Shown in pieces: positions 8,424-17,166 of a DNA stretch of 64,000 bases. A program made the position numbers and the translations under genes. Under the pieces are notes generated by a model. The model had not been told where the DNA came from. It saw nothing but the letters and a program-made list of their open reading frames with translations, and did not search any database. The first letter of the stretch is position 1, and each line of letters starts with the position of its first letter. The DNA is from Aestuariibius insulae. GTDB lineage: Bacteria; Pseudomonadota; Alphaproteobacteria; Rhodobacterales; Rhodobacteraceae. The stretch lies in the NCBI RefSeq assembly GCF_040783535.2, contig NZ_JBFONW020000001.1, positions 558,001 to 622,000 on the forward strand, in the 5' to 3' direction.

Positions 8424-9224
8424 ATGTGGGACGGAATGAAAAGATGGATCCCTTTCCTCAAGACCCCGCCCTCGGTCTCGGTCATCCGCCTAAGCGGTGC
8501 AATCGGGGTAGGCGCCCGCGGCATTGACTTCGCAAGCCTCCGCCCTGTCATCGACAAAGCCTTCCGGTCCAAACCGGATGCCATCGCGCTCGAGATCAAC
8601 TCGCCCGGCGGAAGCGCCGTGCAGTCTTCGCTGATTGCCGGTCATATCCGCAGCCTTGCCGATGAAAAAAAGATCCCGGTGGTGGCCTTCGTCGAAGACG
8701 TCGCGGCGTCCGGCGGCTACTGGCTGGCCAGCGCGGCCGATGAGATCTTTGTCGATCACAGCTCGGTTGTCGGTTCGATCGGCGTCATTTCGGCAGGCTT
8801 TGGCTTGCATGATTTCATAGACCGCTACGGGATCGAAAGGCGCGTTCACACTGCGGGAGAGAGCAAAAGCATGCTCGATCCGTTCAGACCGGAAAAGAAG
8901 GAAGACGTGGCGCGTCTGGAAACCCTTCTTGAGCGCATTCACGAAGCGTTCAAAACTCAGATCCGTTCTCGCCGCGAGGGTAAACTCGCCGAGGCCGACC
9001 TCTTTACCGGAGAAATCTGGGTCGGCGAGCAAGGCGTCGAGGTCGGTCTTGCAGATGCGACCGGTCATCTTGTTCCAGAGATGAAGCGGCGGCTCGGTGA
9101 CAAGGTAAAGATCCGCCGCTTCGGTCAGCGCAAGTCTCTCCTCAGCCGCTTCGGCGCCGAAGTTGTTGACGGAGCCGTCGGCTCGTTCGAGGAACGCGCC
9201 GCCTATGCCCGGTTCGGCCTCTAG
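8424..9224 (+). CDS. sppA: S49-family signal-peptide-peptidase-like protease (SppA/SohB type)
   Basis: 266 residues. The serine nucleophile lies in VAASGGYW (S96) and the general base lysine in the stretch GESKSM (K148), the Ser-Lys dyad of peptidase family S49. The ATG at 8424 follows GGGGGAGGGG. It is a single-domain form, like the short SppA of Gram-positive bacteria, and lacks an obvious signal anchor at its N terminus, though residues 15-25 are hydrophobic. SppA-type enzymes degrade leftover signal peptides in the membrane. The stop codon overlaps the start of the next small gene by one base. Confidence 0.88.
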   Translation: MWDGMKRWIPFLKTPPSVSVIRLSGAIGVGARGIDFASLRPVIDKAFRSKPDAIALEINSPGGSAVQSSLIAGHIRSLADEKKIPVVAFVEDVAASGGYWLASAADEIFVDHSSVVGSIGVISAGFGLHDFIDRYGIERRVHTAGESKSMLDPFRPEKKEDVARLETLLERIHEAFKTQIRSRREGKLAEADLFTGEIWVGEQGVEVGLADATGHLVPEMKRRLGDKVKIRRFGQRKSLLSRFGAEVVDGAVGSFEERAAYARFGL

Positions 9225-9379
9225 TGATCCTCAAGATCGTCAGCCTCTTTCTGATCGGCATGGGCGTCCTCGCTATGTTCGGCCGCTTGAAGATGCCTCG
9301 GCTGACATCGTCACGGTGCTCAAAATGCGGACGCCCCAAGATCGGGCGCGGCCCATGCGATTGTAGGAAAGGTGTGTGA
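9224..9379 (+). CDS. Small membrane protein with zinc-ribbon-like tail (51 aa)
   Basis: A GTG start shares its first base with the TAG of the upstream peptidase gene, and its TGA stop overlaps the ATG of the downstream antiporter. The peptide has one hydrophobic helix (about residues 3-19) followed by a basic tail with a C-x2-C (residues 32 and 35) and a C-x-C (45 and 47) pair, spaced as in a tiny zinc ribbon. Peptides of this shape are conserved in Rhodobacteraceae as hypothetical proteins. The tight coupling with both neighbours supports it as a real gene. Function unknown. Confidence 0.75.
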   Translation: MILKIVSLFLIGMGVLAMFGRLKMPRLTSSRCSKCGRPKIGRGPCDCRKGV

Positions 9380-10344
9380 TGGGTTTGCCTGAAGGGCCGC
9401 TACTCGATTGGGGGATGACCCTCCTGGGCCTCGTCATCCTCGTTCTGGCTGGCGATGCGCTTGTGAAAGGAGCGGTCAATCTTTCGCTCAGGCTTGGCGT
9501 TCCCGCTCTCATCGTCTCGCTGACCATCGTCGCCTTCGGAACATCCGCGCCAGAGCTCATCATCTCCATAAACGCGATCCTCGACGACGTCCCCGGCATT
9601 GCGCTGGGCAATGTCGTTGGATCAAACACCGCGAACATCCTTCTCGTCCTCGGCGTGCCCGCTCTTCTGGCCACCATGCACACAAGTGAATGCAAGACCC
9701 GCAAGAGCTATCTGCAAATGCTCTTCGCGACATTCCTTTTCATCTCCATCTGTTTCTTCGGCCCGATCCGCTGGTGGCACGGCCTGATCCTGCTCGCAGG
9801 TCTGGTCATCATGCTGATCACAGCCTTTCTCGATGCCAGACGGCATCGGAAGAACGGAAAGACGGAAGAAGAAGAGGTGGAAGGCGCAGACCCTTCCATC
9901 TCCGGTCGGCGGATTGCCATATACCTTGTGCTTGGGCTCGTCGGCCTGCCGCTCGGCGCAGAGCTGTTAATCAGTGGCAGCGTCAACATCGCCCGTACTT
10001 TCGGTCTCAGCGAAAGCGTGATCGGCCTGACGCTGGTGGCGATCGGAACCTCTTTGCCCGAACTGGCCACCACCGTCATGGCCGCCCTGCGCCGTCAGGC
10101 GGATGTGGCACTCGGCAATGTCATTGGGTCCAACATGTTCAACCTGCTGGCCATCATCGGCATCGCGGCCCTTGTTGGACCGATCCCCGTCGATCCGGCC
10201 TTCCTGGCCTTCGATCTGTGGATCATGCTCGGCGCAGCCCTTTTGTTGATCCCCTTTGTCTTCCTCAAGAAAGACATCACTCGCCTTTGGGGCATCGCGC
10301 TAAGCGGCCTCTATCTGGCCTATATGGTCATCGTGCTCACCTGA
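9379..10344 (+). CDS. Calcium/sodium antiporter of the CaCA family (YrbG-like)
   Basis: 321 residues, hydrophobic, built of two inverted repeats. Each carries the cation-binding alpha motif, GTSAPEL near residue 54 and GTSLPEL near 218, and the matching GNVVGSNTAN and GNVIGSNMFN stretches. The ATG at 9379 overlaps the preceding stop and follows GGAAAGG. A charged cytoplasmic loop lies between the halves near residues 155-175. It should exchange Ca2+ against Na+ or H+ across the inner membrane. It overlaps the next gene as ATGA-like TGATG. Confidence 0.92.
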   Translation: MGLPEGPLLDWGMTLLGLVILVLAGDALVKGAVNLSLRLGVPALIVSLTIVAFGTSAPELIISINAILDDVPGIALGNVVGSNTANILLVLGVPALLATMHTSECKTRKSYLQMLFATFLFISICFFGPIRWWHGLILLAGLVIMLITAFLDARRHRKNGKTEEEEVEGADPSISGRRIAIYLVLGLVGLPLGAELLISGSVNIARTFGLSESVIGLTLVAIGTSLPELATTVMAALRRQADVALGNVIGSNMFNLLAIIGIAALVGPIPVDPAFLAFDLWIMLGAALLLIPFVFLKKDITRLWGIALSGLYLAYMVIVLT

Positions 10345-11120
10345 TGCGCGCGCTTGTGACAGGCGCGGGCCGCCGGCTCGGACGAGCCATGGCCGAATAT
10401 CTCGGCACACGCGGCTATGATGTGGCGATCCACTACGCCAGCTCCGACAAAGGCGCAAAGGAAGCGGCAGAGGTCATCCGTGCTTCAGGCCAGAAAGCGG
10501 TCCCGCTCCAGGCCAATCTTCTGGACGAGAGCGAGACTGCCGCGCTTCTTTCTCACGCGGCTGACGCACTGGGCGGCCCGATCACGTGCCTCGTCAACAA
10601 CGCCTCGATCTTCGAACCCGACCGGATAGCGTCCGCCACCAAGGAAAGCTGGGACCGCCACATCGGCTCGAACCTGCGGGCGCCCTACATCCTGATCCAG
10701 CAGATGGCCGCGCAGGTCCCCGACCCTGACACCGACACGAATGGAGAGCCGGTGGCCAAGGGTCTCATCATCAACATGGTCGACCAGCGCGTTCTCAAAC
10801 TGACGCCGCACTTCTCAACCTATACGATAGCCAAGATGGGTCTCTGGGCGCTCACCCGGACCGCAGCTCAGGATCTGGCCCCCCGGGTCCGGGTCAATGC
10901 CATCGGCCCCGGACCAACCATGCAGGGCGACCGGCAAAGCAAAGAGCACTTCGAAGCGCAGCGACAGGCGACAATCCTCAAACGCGGCGCCGATCCCGAT
11001 GGCATCATTGCCGCGCTCGGCTATCTTCTGGATGCCAGGGCCGTGACCGGTCAGCTGATCTGCGTCGATGGCGGTCAGCATCTCGCGTGGGAAACGCCAG
11101 ATATCATCGGTCCGGAATAG
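10344..11120 (+). CDS. Short-chain dehydrogenase, pteridine/dihydromonapterin reductase-like (FolM type)
   Basis: 258 residues. The NAD(P)-binding motif TGAGRRLG (6-13) with paired arginines points to NADPH. The catalytic set is D147, Y160 and K164: the usual serine is replaced by the aspartate in INMVDQR, as in pteridine reductases such as PTR1 and FolM. These reduce dihydropterins or dihydrofolate. The start ATG at 10344 overlaps the antiporter stop codon. The next gene lies about 300 nt away, so this ends the operon that starts at 8424. Confidence 0.85.
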   Translation: MRALVTGAGRRLGRAMAEYLGTRGYDVAIHYASSDKGAKEAAEVIRASGQKAVPLQANLLDESETAALLSHAADALGGPITCLVNNASIFEPDRIASATKESWDRHIGSNLRAPYILIQQMAAQVPDPDTDTNGEPVAKGLIINMVDQRVLKLTPHFSTYTIAKMGLWALTRTAAQDLAPRVRVNAIGPGPTMQGDRQSKEHFEAQRQATILKRGADPDGIIAALGYLLDARAVTGQLICVDGGQHLAWETPDIIGPE

Positions 11121-11152
11121 CAGGGCCGGGGTTCAACCTTTACTTGTCCACT

Positions 11153-11183
11153 CTGTCACAGGACATTCACATAAGGGTGACAG
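11153..11183. repeat. Inverted repeat downstream of the FolM-like gene
   Basis: CTGTCAC (11153-11159) and GTGACAG (11177-11183) are perfect arms around a 17-nt spacer, followed by TTTCCCTGTCTTTT. It may be a weak terminator for the operon ending at 11120 or a protein-binding site. The loop is long for an intrinsic terminator. Confidence 0.35.
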
Positions 11184-11210
11184 TTTCCCTGTCTTTTCAG
11201 TCATTTGCCG

Positions 11211-11350
11211 CATGAATAAAAATTAATAATAAGAAAACAGATACTTATAGATACGCCTAATTTTTGAGCATTTTAACGAAGCACCCGTTCGATAACGGAA
11301 AATTCGATATCTGCTGAACTTTCCCACGACGTTATCCACAGAAGTCGTGG
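11211..11350. other. AT-rich noncoding island with a perfect DnaA-box word inside an inverted repeat
   Basis: The 298-nt gap between the FolM-like gene and uvrC holds a strongly AT-rich block (about 11211-11280) in an otherwise GC-rich region. Downstream, the consensus DnaA box TTATCCACA (11332-11340) sits in the loop between perfect 7-bp arms CCACGAC (11324-11330) and GTCGTGG (11344-11350). I found no cluster of further boxes, so an origin of replication is not shown; a DnaA-controlled promoter for uvrC is another reading. No coding potential is seen here. Confidence 0.45.
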
Positions 11351-11418
11351 ACGCAATTCCTCTTGAGCCTGGCTGCGCAGGATTGCAGCGCCCGGCGCAG
11401 AATCATATCTGAGAAGCG

Positions 11419-13314
11419 ATGGCGCATAACAACAACCTCTCCGCCGAACAGTCTGGCTTCGCCTCGGGGCCGACGGGTTATGCCTGCATCGAACGCTATG
11501 TCCGGCAGCTGGACAGCTCGCCCGGCGTCTACCGCATGCTCGATGATCAGGCCCGCGTTCTCTACGTCGGCAAGGCGCGCAATCTCAAAGCCCGGGTGAC
11601 CAGCTACAGCCGCCCGTCCAATCAGCATTCCGCCCGGATCACCCGCATGATCCGCGAGACGGCAGCGATGATGTTTTTGACGACCAAGACCGAGACAGAG
11701 GCCCTGTTGCTCGAGCAGAACCTCATCAAACAGCTCAAGCCGAAATACAATGTTTTGCTGCGCGACGACAAAAGCTTTCCGAATATCCTCGTCAGCCGCC
11801 AGCACGACTTCCCTCAGATCAAGAAGCATCGGGGCGCCAAGAGCGAGAAAGGCGACTACTATGGCCCCTTCGCGAGTGCGGGGGCCGTGAACCGGACCAT
11901 CAATCAGCTTCAGAAGGTCTTTCTGCTGCGCAATTGCTCGGATGCGACCTTCGAAAGCCGGACCCGGCCCTGTCTACTCTACCAGATCAAGCGCTGTAGC
12001 GCGCCTTGCGTGGGATATGTCTCGGAAAGCGAATACGGCGCGCTCGTCAAGGATGCGGACCGGTTCCTGCAAGGCAAGACGACCGCCGTTCAGGGACAGT
12101 TGGCGCGCGAGATGGAAGGGGCCGCCGAGGCGATGGAGTTCGAGCGCGCCGCCGCCCTGCGCGACCGCATCCGCGCCATGACGCAGGTGCAATCGGCTCA
12201 GGGCATCAATCCGCAAGGCGTGGCCGAGGCGGATATCGTGGCTTTGCATCTGCAGCAGGGTCAGGCCTGCGTGCAGGTCTTCTTCGTTCGGGCGAACCAG
12301 AACTGGGGCAATCGCGACTACTACCCCCGCGTCGGCGACGATGTAGACGCGGCCGAGGTGATGCAGGCCTTCCTGCTTCAGTTCTACGCCGACAAGGAAC
12401 CGCCGCGTCTGGTCCTTACCTCCCACGGCGTCGATGACGAGGATCTGGTCTGCGACGCGCTCGCCCAGAAAGCCGGACGCAGGGTCGATCTCGCCGTGCC
12501 CCAGCGCGGGGAGAAAGCCGATCTGGTCGGCCACGCCTTGCGCAATGCCCGCGAAAGCCTCGCCCGCAAGATGAGCGAGACGGCCACCCAAGCCAAGCTG
12601 CTGCGCGGTCTGGCCGAAGCCTTCGATTTGCCCGAACCGCCCGAACGGATCGAAGTCTACGACAACTCCCATATTCAGGGTCAATTCGCAGTCGGCGCCA
12701 TGATCGTCGCAGGGCGGGATGGGCTGGAAAAGAACCAGTACCGCAAATTCAACATCCGGGGTGAAGAACTGACGCCGGGCGATGATTTTGGAATGATGAA
12801 AGAGGTCCTGACCCGCCGGTTCAAACGGCTCCTCAAGGAGGACCCAGAACGGCAGTCAGGAACCTGGCCCGATCTTCTGCTCATCGACGGCGGGGCCGGA
12901 CAGGTCAGCGCCGTGAACGAGATCATGCGCGAGCTGGGCGTCGAGGATATCCCGATGATTGGCGTCGCTAAGGGCATCGACCGGGATGCGGGCAAGGAGG
13001 AATTCCACCGCACCGGACAATCGGTGAAGGCGCTCCGGCACAATGATCCGGTTCTTTATTTCGTCCAGCGGCTGCGCGACGAGGCGCACCGTTTCGCAAT
13101 CGGCACGCATAGGGCAAAGCGCTCTAAGGCGATAGGAGCGACACCACTCGACGAGATCGCCGGGGTCGGAGCGACCCGCAAGAGGGCGCTGCTGACCCAT
13201 TTCGGATCGGCCAAGGCCGTATCCCGGGCAAACCTGTCAGATCTGACGGCGGTCGATGGGATCTCGGCCAGCCTCGCCCAGAAGATCTACGATCATTTCC
13301 ACGAAAAGGGCTGA
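11419..13314 (+). CDS. uvrC: Excinuclease ABC subunit C
   Basis: 631 residues, the usual length. It has the GIY-YIG nuclease domain (about residues 35-115, SPGVYRMLDDQ and LYVGKARNLK), a UVR domain near residues 225-255, the RNase H-like second nuclease domain with IEVYDNSHIQG near 410, and C-terminal helix-hairpin-helix repeats. UvrC makes the two incisions around bulky DNA lesions in nucleotide excision repair with UvrA and UvrB. A GAGAAG precedes the ATG. It is followed by pgsA, a linkage also known from other bacteria. Confidence 0.97.
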   Translation: MAHNNNLSAEQSGFASGPTGYACIERYVRQLDSSPGVYRMLDDQARVLYVGKARNLKARVTSYSRPSNQHSARITRMIRETAAMMFLTTKTETEALLLEQNLIKQLKPKYNVLLRDDKSFPNILVSRQHDFPQIKKHRGAKSEKGDYYGPFASAGAVNRTINQLQKVFLLRNCSDATFESRTRPCLLYQIKRCSAPCVGYVSESEYGALVKDADRFLQGKTTAVQGQLAREMEGAAEAMEFERAAALRDRIRAMTQVQSAQGINPQGVAEADIVALHLQQGQACVQVFFVRANQNWGNRDYYPRVGDDVDAAEVMQAFLLQFYADKEPPRLVLTSHGVDDEDLVCDALAQKAGRRVDLAVPQRGEKADLVGHALRNARESLARKMSETATQAKLLRGLAEAFDLPEPPERIEVYDNSHIQGQFAVGAMIVAGRDGLEKNQYRKFNIRGEELTPGDDFGMMKEVLTRRFKRLLKEDPERQSGTWPDLLLIDGGAGQVSAVNEIMRELGVEDIPMIGVAKGIDRDAGKEEFHRTGQSVKALRHNDPVLYFVQRLRDEAHRFAIGTHRAKRSKAIGATPLDEIAGVGATRKRALLTHFGSAKAVSRANLSDLTAVDGISASLAQKIYDHFHEKG

Positions 13315-13326
13315 CAGTTAAATTGA

Positions 13327-13344
13327 GGCTCGCTGACGCGAGCC
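13327..13344 (+). terminator. Likely terminator hairpin after uvrC
   Basis: GGCTCGC (13327-13333), loop TGAC, and GCGAGCC (13338-13344) form a perfect GC-rich stem 12 nt after the uvrC stop; a short T-rich stretch TGTTTTGT follows at 13351-13358. The T run is displaced, so termination may be partial. Confidence 0.5.
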
Positions 13345-13484
13345 ACGACATGTTTTGTCAGCCCGTGATCGACCGGCTCGCATTGCCTGAAAGCCACTGG
13401 CCGACATCGGTCCGGTTTCCTCCGATTGACCCGCAGAGCCTCGTCCCGCTTTTGTCTCCTGCAGGGACGCGCTACATCACTGGA

Positions 13485-14150
13485 ATGATATGGACCCTGC
13501 CTAACATCCTGACGACCCTGCGGCTTCTGGCTGCGCCGGGCGTCGCGGTACTGTTTCTCTTCGTCGCCCGCCCTCTGGCAGACTGGCTGGCGCTGATCTT
13601 CTTCGCAGGCGCCGCGATAACCGACTGGATCGACGGCTATCTTGCCCGCTCTTGGGGGCAGGAGAGCAAGTTCGGCGCCATGCTCGATCCAATTGCCGAC
13701 AAGGCGATGGTCGCCATCGCCCTTCTGGTGCTTTGTGTCTTTTCCACGCTGGGCTACACGATCCTTCTGCCTGCCGTCCTGATCCTCTTCCGGGAGGTTT
13801 TTGTTTCGGGTCTGCGCGAGTTTCTGGGGGACACGGCCGGAACGCTGAAGGTCACTCAGCTTGCCAAATGGAAGACCACCGCGCAGATGGTCGCCATCGC
13901 AACGCTCTTCGCGCATGGCATTCTTTTTCACGCCCGCATCGAAGCGACTGCCGGAATGGATCCCGCGATGATCGAGGCGATCCTTTCGGGACTAGAGCCG
14001 GACGAAGCGGGCTTGCGCCTGCGCGAGATGGCCATGACAGGCATCGGCTGGCTCGGGGTCGCGTTGCTTTGGCTGGCCGCCGCGCTGACGGTGATCACCG
14101 GCTTTGACTATTTCCGCAAGGCGCTCCCATTTCTAAAGGGCGCAAAATGA
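13485..14150 (+). CDS. pgsA: CDP-diacylglycerol-glycerol-3-phosphate 3-phosphatidyltransferase
   Basis: 221 residues, with the CDP-alcohol phosphatidyltransferase motif D-G-x2-A-R-x8-G-x3-D-x3-D (DG and AR near residues 47-52, ending in LDPIADK). It makes phosphatidylglycerol phosphate, the first step to phosphatidylglycerol and cardiolipin, in the inner membrane. The ATG at 13485, which begins MIWTLPNILT, matches the usual N terminus of the family; the open frame extends 54 codons upstream but that part is not protein-like. The region 175-195 is an insertion compared with the E. coli enzyme. It overlaps moaD by an ATGA. Confidence 0.93.
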   Translation: MIWTLPNILTTLRLLAAPGVAVLFLFVARPLADWLALIFFAGAAITDWIDGYLARSWGQESKFGAMLDPIADKAMVAIALLVLCVFSTLGYTILLPAVLILFREVFVSGLREFLGDTAGTLKVTQLAKWKTTAQMVAIATLFAHGILFHARIEATAGMDPAMIEAILSGLEPDEAGLRLREMAMTGIGWLGVALLWLAAALTVITGFDYFRKALPFLKGAK

Positions 14151-14398
14151 CCGTGGATCTTCTTTATTTTGCATGGGTGCGCGAACGGATCGGCTTGCCG
14201 CGAGAGACAGTGACGACCGAGGCCGCGACGGTCGAGGATCTCGTCACCGAGCTTGCATCGCGGGAAGAACGCTATGCTGCGGCCTTCTCCGATCGGCGCG
14301 CGCTCCGCGTCGCCCTTGATCAGGAGCTGGCCGAATGGGACAGCCCGCTGACCGGCGTGCGCGAGGTCGCGTTCTTTCCGCCCATGACTGGGGGCTAG
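14147..14398 (+). CDS. moaD: Molybdopterin synthase small subunit
   Basis: 83 residues with a ubiquitin-like fold and the required C-terminal diglycine (PPMTGG end), which is thiocarboxylated and donates sulfur to precursor Z. It overlaps pgsA by 4 nt and lies 4 nt before moaE, so the two synthase subunits are co-translated. Confidence 0.93.
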   Translation: MTVDLLYFAWVRERIGLPRETVTTEAATVEDLVTELASREERYAAAFSDRRALRVALDQELAEWDSPLTGVREVAFFPPMTGG

Positions 14399-14402
14399 GG
14401 CC

Positions 14403-14852
14403 ATGGACGTCCGTGTTCAGCAGAAAAGCTTCTCGGCGGGCGACGTGCTGGATGCCTTCACCGCCGCGCAAGAGGGGGCAGGCGCCATCGTCAGCTTCAC
14501 CGGCATCACACGCGACATCTCGGGCGGGCTGACCCATATGGAGATCGAGCACTATCCGGGCATGACCGAACGCGCACTCACGCAAATCTCCCAAGAGGCT
14601 GCCGACCGTTGGCCTCTGACCGGCAGCCTGATCCTGCACCGCTACGGACGCTTGGCGGCCGCCGAGCCGATTATGATGGTGGTAACAGCCTCTGCCCACC
14701 GGGCCGCCGCCTTCGAGGCCGCAGAATTTCTGATGGATTATCTGAAATCCCGCGCGCCCTTCTGGAAGAAGGAAGTCACAGAGGGCCGGGAAAGCTGGGT
14801 TGCGGCAAAGAACGAAGACGAAGCCGCTCTCGCGCGCTGGTCCAAGCCCTAG
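14403..14852 (+). CDS. moaE: Molybdopterin synthase catalytic subunit
   Basis: 149 residues. The MoaE family is recognised from the core FTGITRDIS, the HYPGMTERAL stretch and the C-terminal active-site lysine region with PFWKKE (near residue 120). With MoaD it converts cyclic pyranopterin monophosphate to molybdopterin. Its stop codon overlaps that of the convergent coiled-coil gene by two bases. Confidence 0.94.
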   Translation: MDVRVQQKSFSAGDVLDAFTAAQEGAGAIVSFTGITRDISGGLTHMEIEHYPGMTERALTQISQEAADRWPLTGSLILHRYGRLAAAEPIMMVVTASAHRAAAFEAAEFLMDYLKSRAPFWKKEVTEGRESWVAAKNEDEAALARWSKP

Positions 14853-15178
14853 GAGGCGTTGCGCTGTCGCTCGATATAAGAGCGCAGCTCTTCCGCTTCT
14901 TGCCGCGCATCTCGCAAACCGTCCATTGCCGCCCGCAGCTCTGCTTCGGTCTGGGTCAGCTGATTGGTGATTTCCGCCTCGCGCTGCTGCAGATAGGTAA
15001 TTGCCTGATCGCGGGTTTCCTCGGCCTCATGAAGGGCCTGCGCCATCCGGTCGAGCTCTCCGATCTCGGCTTGGCTGACGCGGGTGAAACGGTAGATCAG
15101 CCAATTGGCGAACCATCCGACGCAAAACGCGATGAACAGGATGACCGCCGTCGCGAGGATGAATTCAGTTCTGTTCAT
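14849..15178 (-). CDS. Small membrane-anchored coiled-coil protein
   Basis: 109 residues. An N-terminal transmembrane helix (about residues 6-26) is followed by a long heptad-rich helix from about residue 35 to the end, dense in E, Q, R and A. The start ATG at 15178 lies within the last codons of the upstream OmpA-family gene (14-nt overlap), so the two are probably translated together. It may act as a partner of that envelope protein; function is unknown. Confidence 0.7.
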   Translation of the reverse strand: MNRTEFILATAVILFIAFCVGWFANWLIYRFTRVSQAEIGELDRMAQALHEAEETRDQAITYLQQREAEITNQLTQTEAELRAAMDGLRDARQEAEELRSYIERQRNAS

Positions 15179-17108
15179 CCGGGGCCTCGTCTTCCGGTTC
15201 GTCGGTCTGAGCCGCCTCGGGCGTCTCGCTCGGTGCTTCCTCTTGGACACTTTCCAAAGGCGGTTCAAGCTCTTCGAGAGCCGTCGTCTCGTCGATAGGC
15301 TCTGGCCGGATCAGGCGGAACTCGATCCGGCGATTGGCCTCGCGACCCTCTTCGGTCCCGTTATCGGCAATGGGATCGGCTTCACCATAACCGATCGCCG
15401 TGAACCGCCCGGTCGGCACGCGCCGCGCCCTGAGGGCGTTCAGAACTGCCTGGGCGCGCTCCTGGCTCAGCTGCTGGTTCATGACCTCGCGGCCCTGACT
15501 ATCCGTGTAACCGGCAATCTCGATCCGGTTGTCCGAACAGCGCTGGAAGATCGTGGCGAGGTTGTCCATCACCGGAAGACCCGTCGCATCGATTGTCGCC
15601 GAGCCGGGCTCGAAGCTGATCTTGGCGGTCGCCACCACCGATTCGATCTGTTCGATACACTCCTCCGGCGTCGGCAGACCAGCAATCGGATTGAGCTGCT
15701 CGACATAGGTTACGTCGATCTCGAACTCCTCGCCATCCCCCAGCTTGTCCGTCAGAAGGCCGGCGATCTCCGCATTCGCCTGCGTGTTCCCAGTATTGCC
15801 GCGAACCGTGACAATATCGGGCTGAACGATAACCGATCCGTTCGACAGCTCCGCCAGGGCTTCGATCCCCGCCAGAACGCGAACCGACCACCCGGGTGGT
15901 ACGTCTTCGGAAATCCGCGTGCCCATCGTGATCTCATCAGTCCCGAGCCGCGCAAGGGCGTAGGTTTCCGTCGCCTGGTTCATCAGCTCGTCCGAGACGC
16001 GGCCCCGCAACTGCACCAACCCTTCCGGAGACCGGATTGCGGTGAATTCGGGGATTTCCACGGTGTCATCCGACGGGGCGACCGGCAGAACAGGGAACAG
16101 CTGGTAAAGCTCGGGAAGCGCATTTTCCAGCTCGCCGATCTCACGGTCAAAAAGATCCTGAGGCGTGCCCTCCGCAGCCACCAATGTGACATCGGTGTCC
16201 GAGAAGGTGACGCTGCCCCGACCGATGCTGGCCAGCGACTTGATCGCCATCGAAACGGCAGCCCCCCAGGTCCGCGACGGCATACCCAGCCCCTCGGTGC
16301 AGGCATTCGTCCCGCTCCATCCCGATTGCCGTGCAGCGCTTTCGATCTGCCGCTGCGTTGCCACCGCATCGACCGAGCAGGCATCGAACCGAGCGCCGTT
16401 CTCGTCGATGACGAAGCGCAACGTGAACGGCGTGATAACCGGACGCGGCGCCGAAATATCGAGCGTGACATCGACCGTCCCCGGGATCCGGCGTCGGAGT
16501 TGATTCTCGAAGCGGAACTTCTGCTCCTCATTGTCGCTGATCGCGGTCACGGAGACTTGGCCCGCCTCCACCGAGATTTTGGACCGGGGTAGCATCGCCA
16601 GCGCGCGCAATCCGTAATCGAGCGATTCGGTCCAGCCGTCCCGCGCGGTATGGCTCGCCGTCTCCAGCAGATCCGTCACCGGGATGCCGTTCACGCTGTC
16701 CCGAACCTGGGCCACGATCCCCTCGCGGTCATCGCTCGCCGGGATCAATCCGATTAGGGAAACCCCGCTGGCATTGCGCAGAATCTCCACCGAAAAGCGT
16801 GGCGGCGCCAGAACGCGCGGCTCGTCGACATTGATCGTGCTGAAGATCCGCGAGGCATCGACAATGCTTCCCGCCGTCGAAATCGCGCGGAACCGCATGG
16901 CCTCTGAGGGCGCTGTGCCTTCCAAAATGACCTGCAGCCCGTCACCCTGGGCCGAGACCCAGTCATAGCCTTCCTCTGCCAATGTTGCGCTGACCGCCTC
17001 GACCGACATGGTCTCGACCCGGTCCACCGCCACACGGGCAGCAAGAATCGATCCTCCGGCTGCCAGCAGGAAGGCTAAAAGAACAACGAAGACAGAGGAG
17101 AGGCGCAT
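15165..17108 (-). CDS. OmpA-family envelope protein with BON-like repeats
   Basis: 647 residues. An N-terminal hydrophobic segment (about residues 5-24) serves as signal or anchor. The middle part contains repeated blocks of about 70 residues that look like BON-type domains, often seen in proteins that contact membranes. The C terminus has a peptidoglycan-binding OmpA domain (about 500-610) with IEIAGYTDSQG, NQQLSQERAQAV and NRRIEF. It ends in an acidic P/E/A tail. It should link the envelope to peptidoglycan. Function within the family is not known in detail. Confidence 0.82.
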   Translation of the reverse strand: MRLSSVFVVLLAFLLAAGGSILAARVAVDRVETMSVEAVSATLAEEGYDWVSAQGDGLQVILEGTAPSEAMRFRAISTAGSIVDASRIFSTINVDEPRVLAPPRFSVEILRNASGVSLIGLIPASDDREGIVAQVRDSVNGIPVTDLLETASHTARDGWTESLDYGLRALAMLPRSKISVEAGQVSVTAISDNEEQKFRFENQLRRRIPGTVDVTLDISAPRPVITPFTLRFVIDENGARFDACSVDAVATQRQIESAARQSGWSGTNACTEGLGMPSRTWGAAVSMAIKSLASIGRGSVTFSDTDVTLVAAEGTPQDLFDREIGELENALPELYQLFPVLPVAPSDDTVEIPEFTAIRSPEGLVQLRGRVSDELMNQATETYALARLGTDEITMGTRISEDVPPGWSVRVLAGIEALAELSNGSVIVQPDIVTVRGNTGNTQANAEIAGLLTDKLGDGEEFEIDVTYVEQLNPIAGLPTPEECIEQIESVVATAKISFEPGSATIDATGLPVMDNLATIFQRCSDNRIEIAGYTDSQGREVMNQQLSQERAQAVLNALRARRVPTGRFTAIGYGEADPIADNGTEEGREANRRIEFRLIRPEPIDETTALEELEPPLESVQEEAPSETPEAAQTDEPEDEAPDEQN

Positions 17109-17166
17109 ATCTCGGATGGCTCGCTAAGGGTTCGACCTATCTAGTCGCGCAGGTCCGGGGGTGCAA

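Noticed and set aside
13323..13484. N-terminal extension of pgsA
   Set aside because: The family's N terminus begins at MIWTLPNIL at 13485; the upstream part contains a terminator hairpin and has no membrane-protein character.
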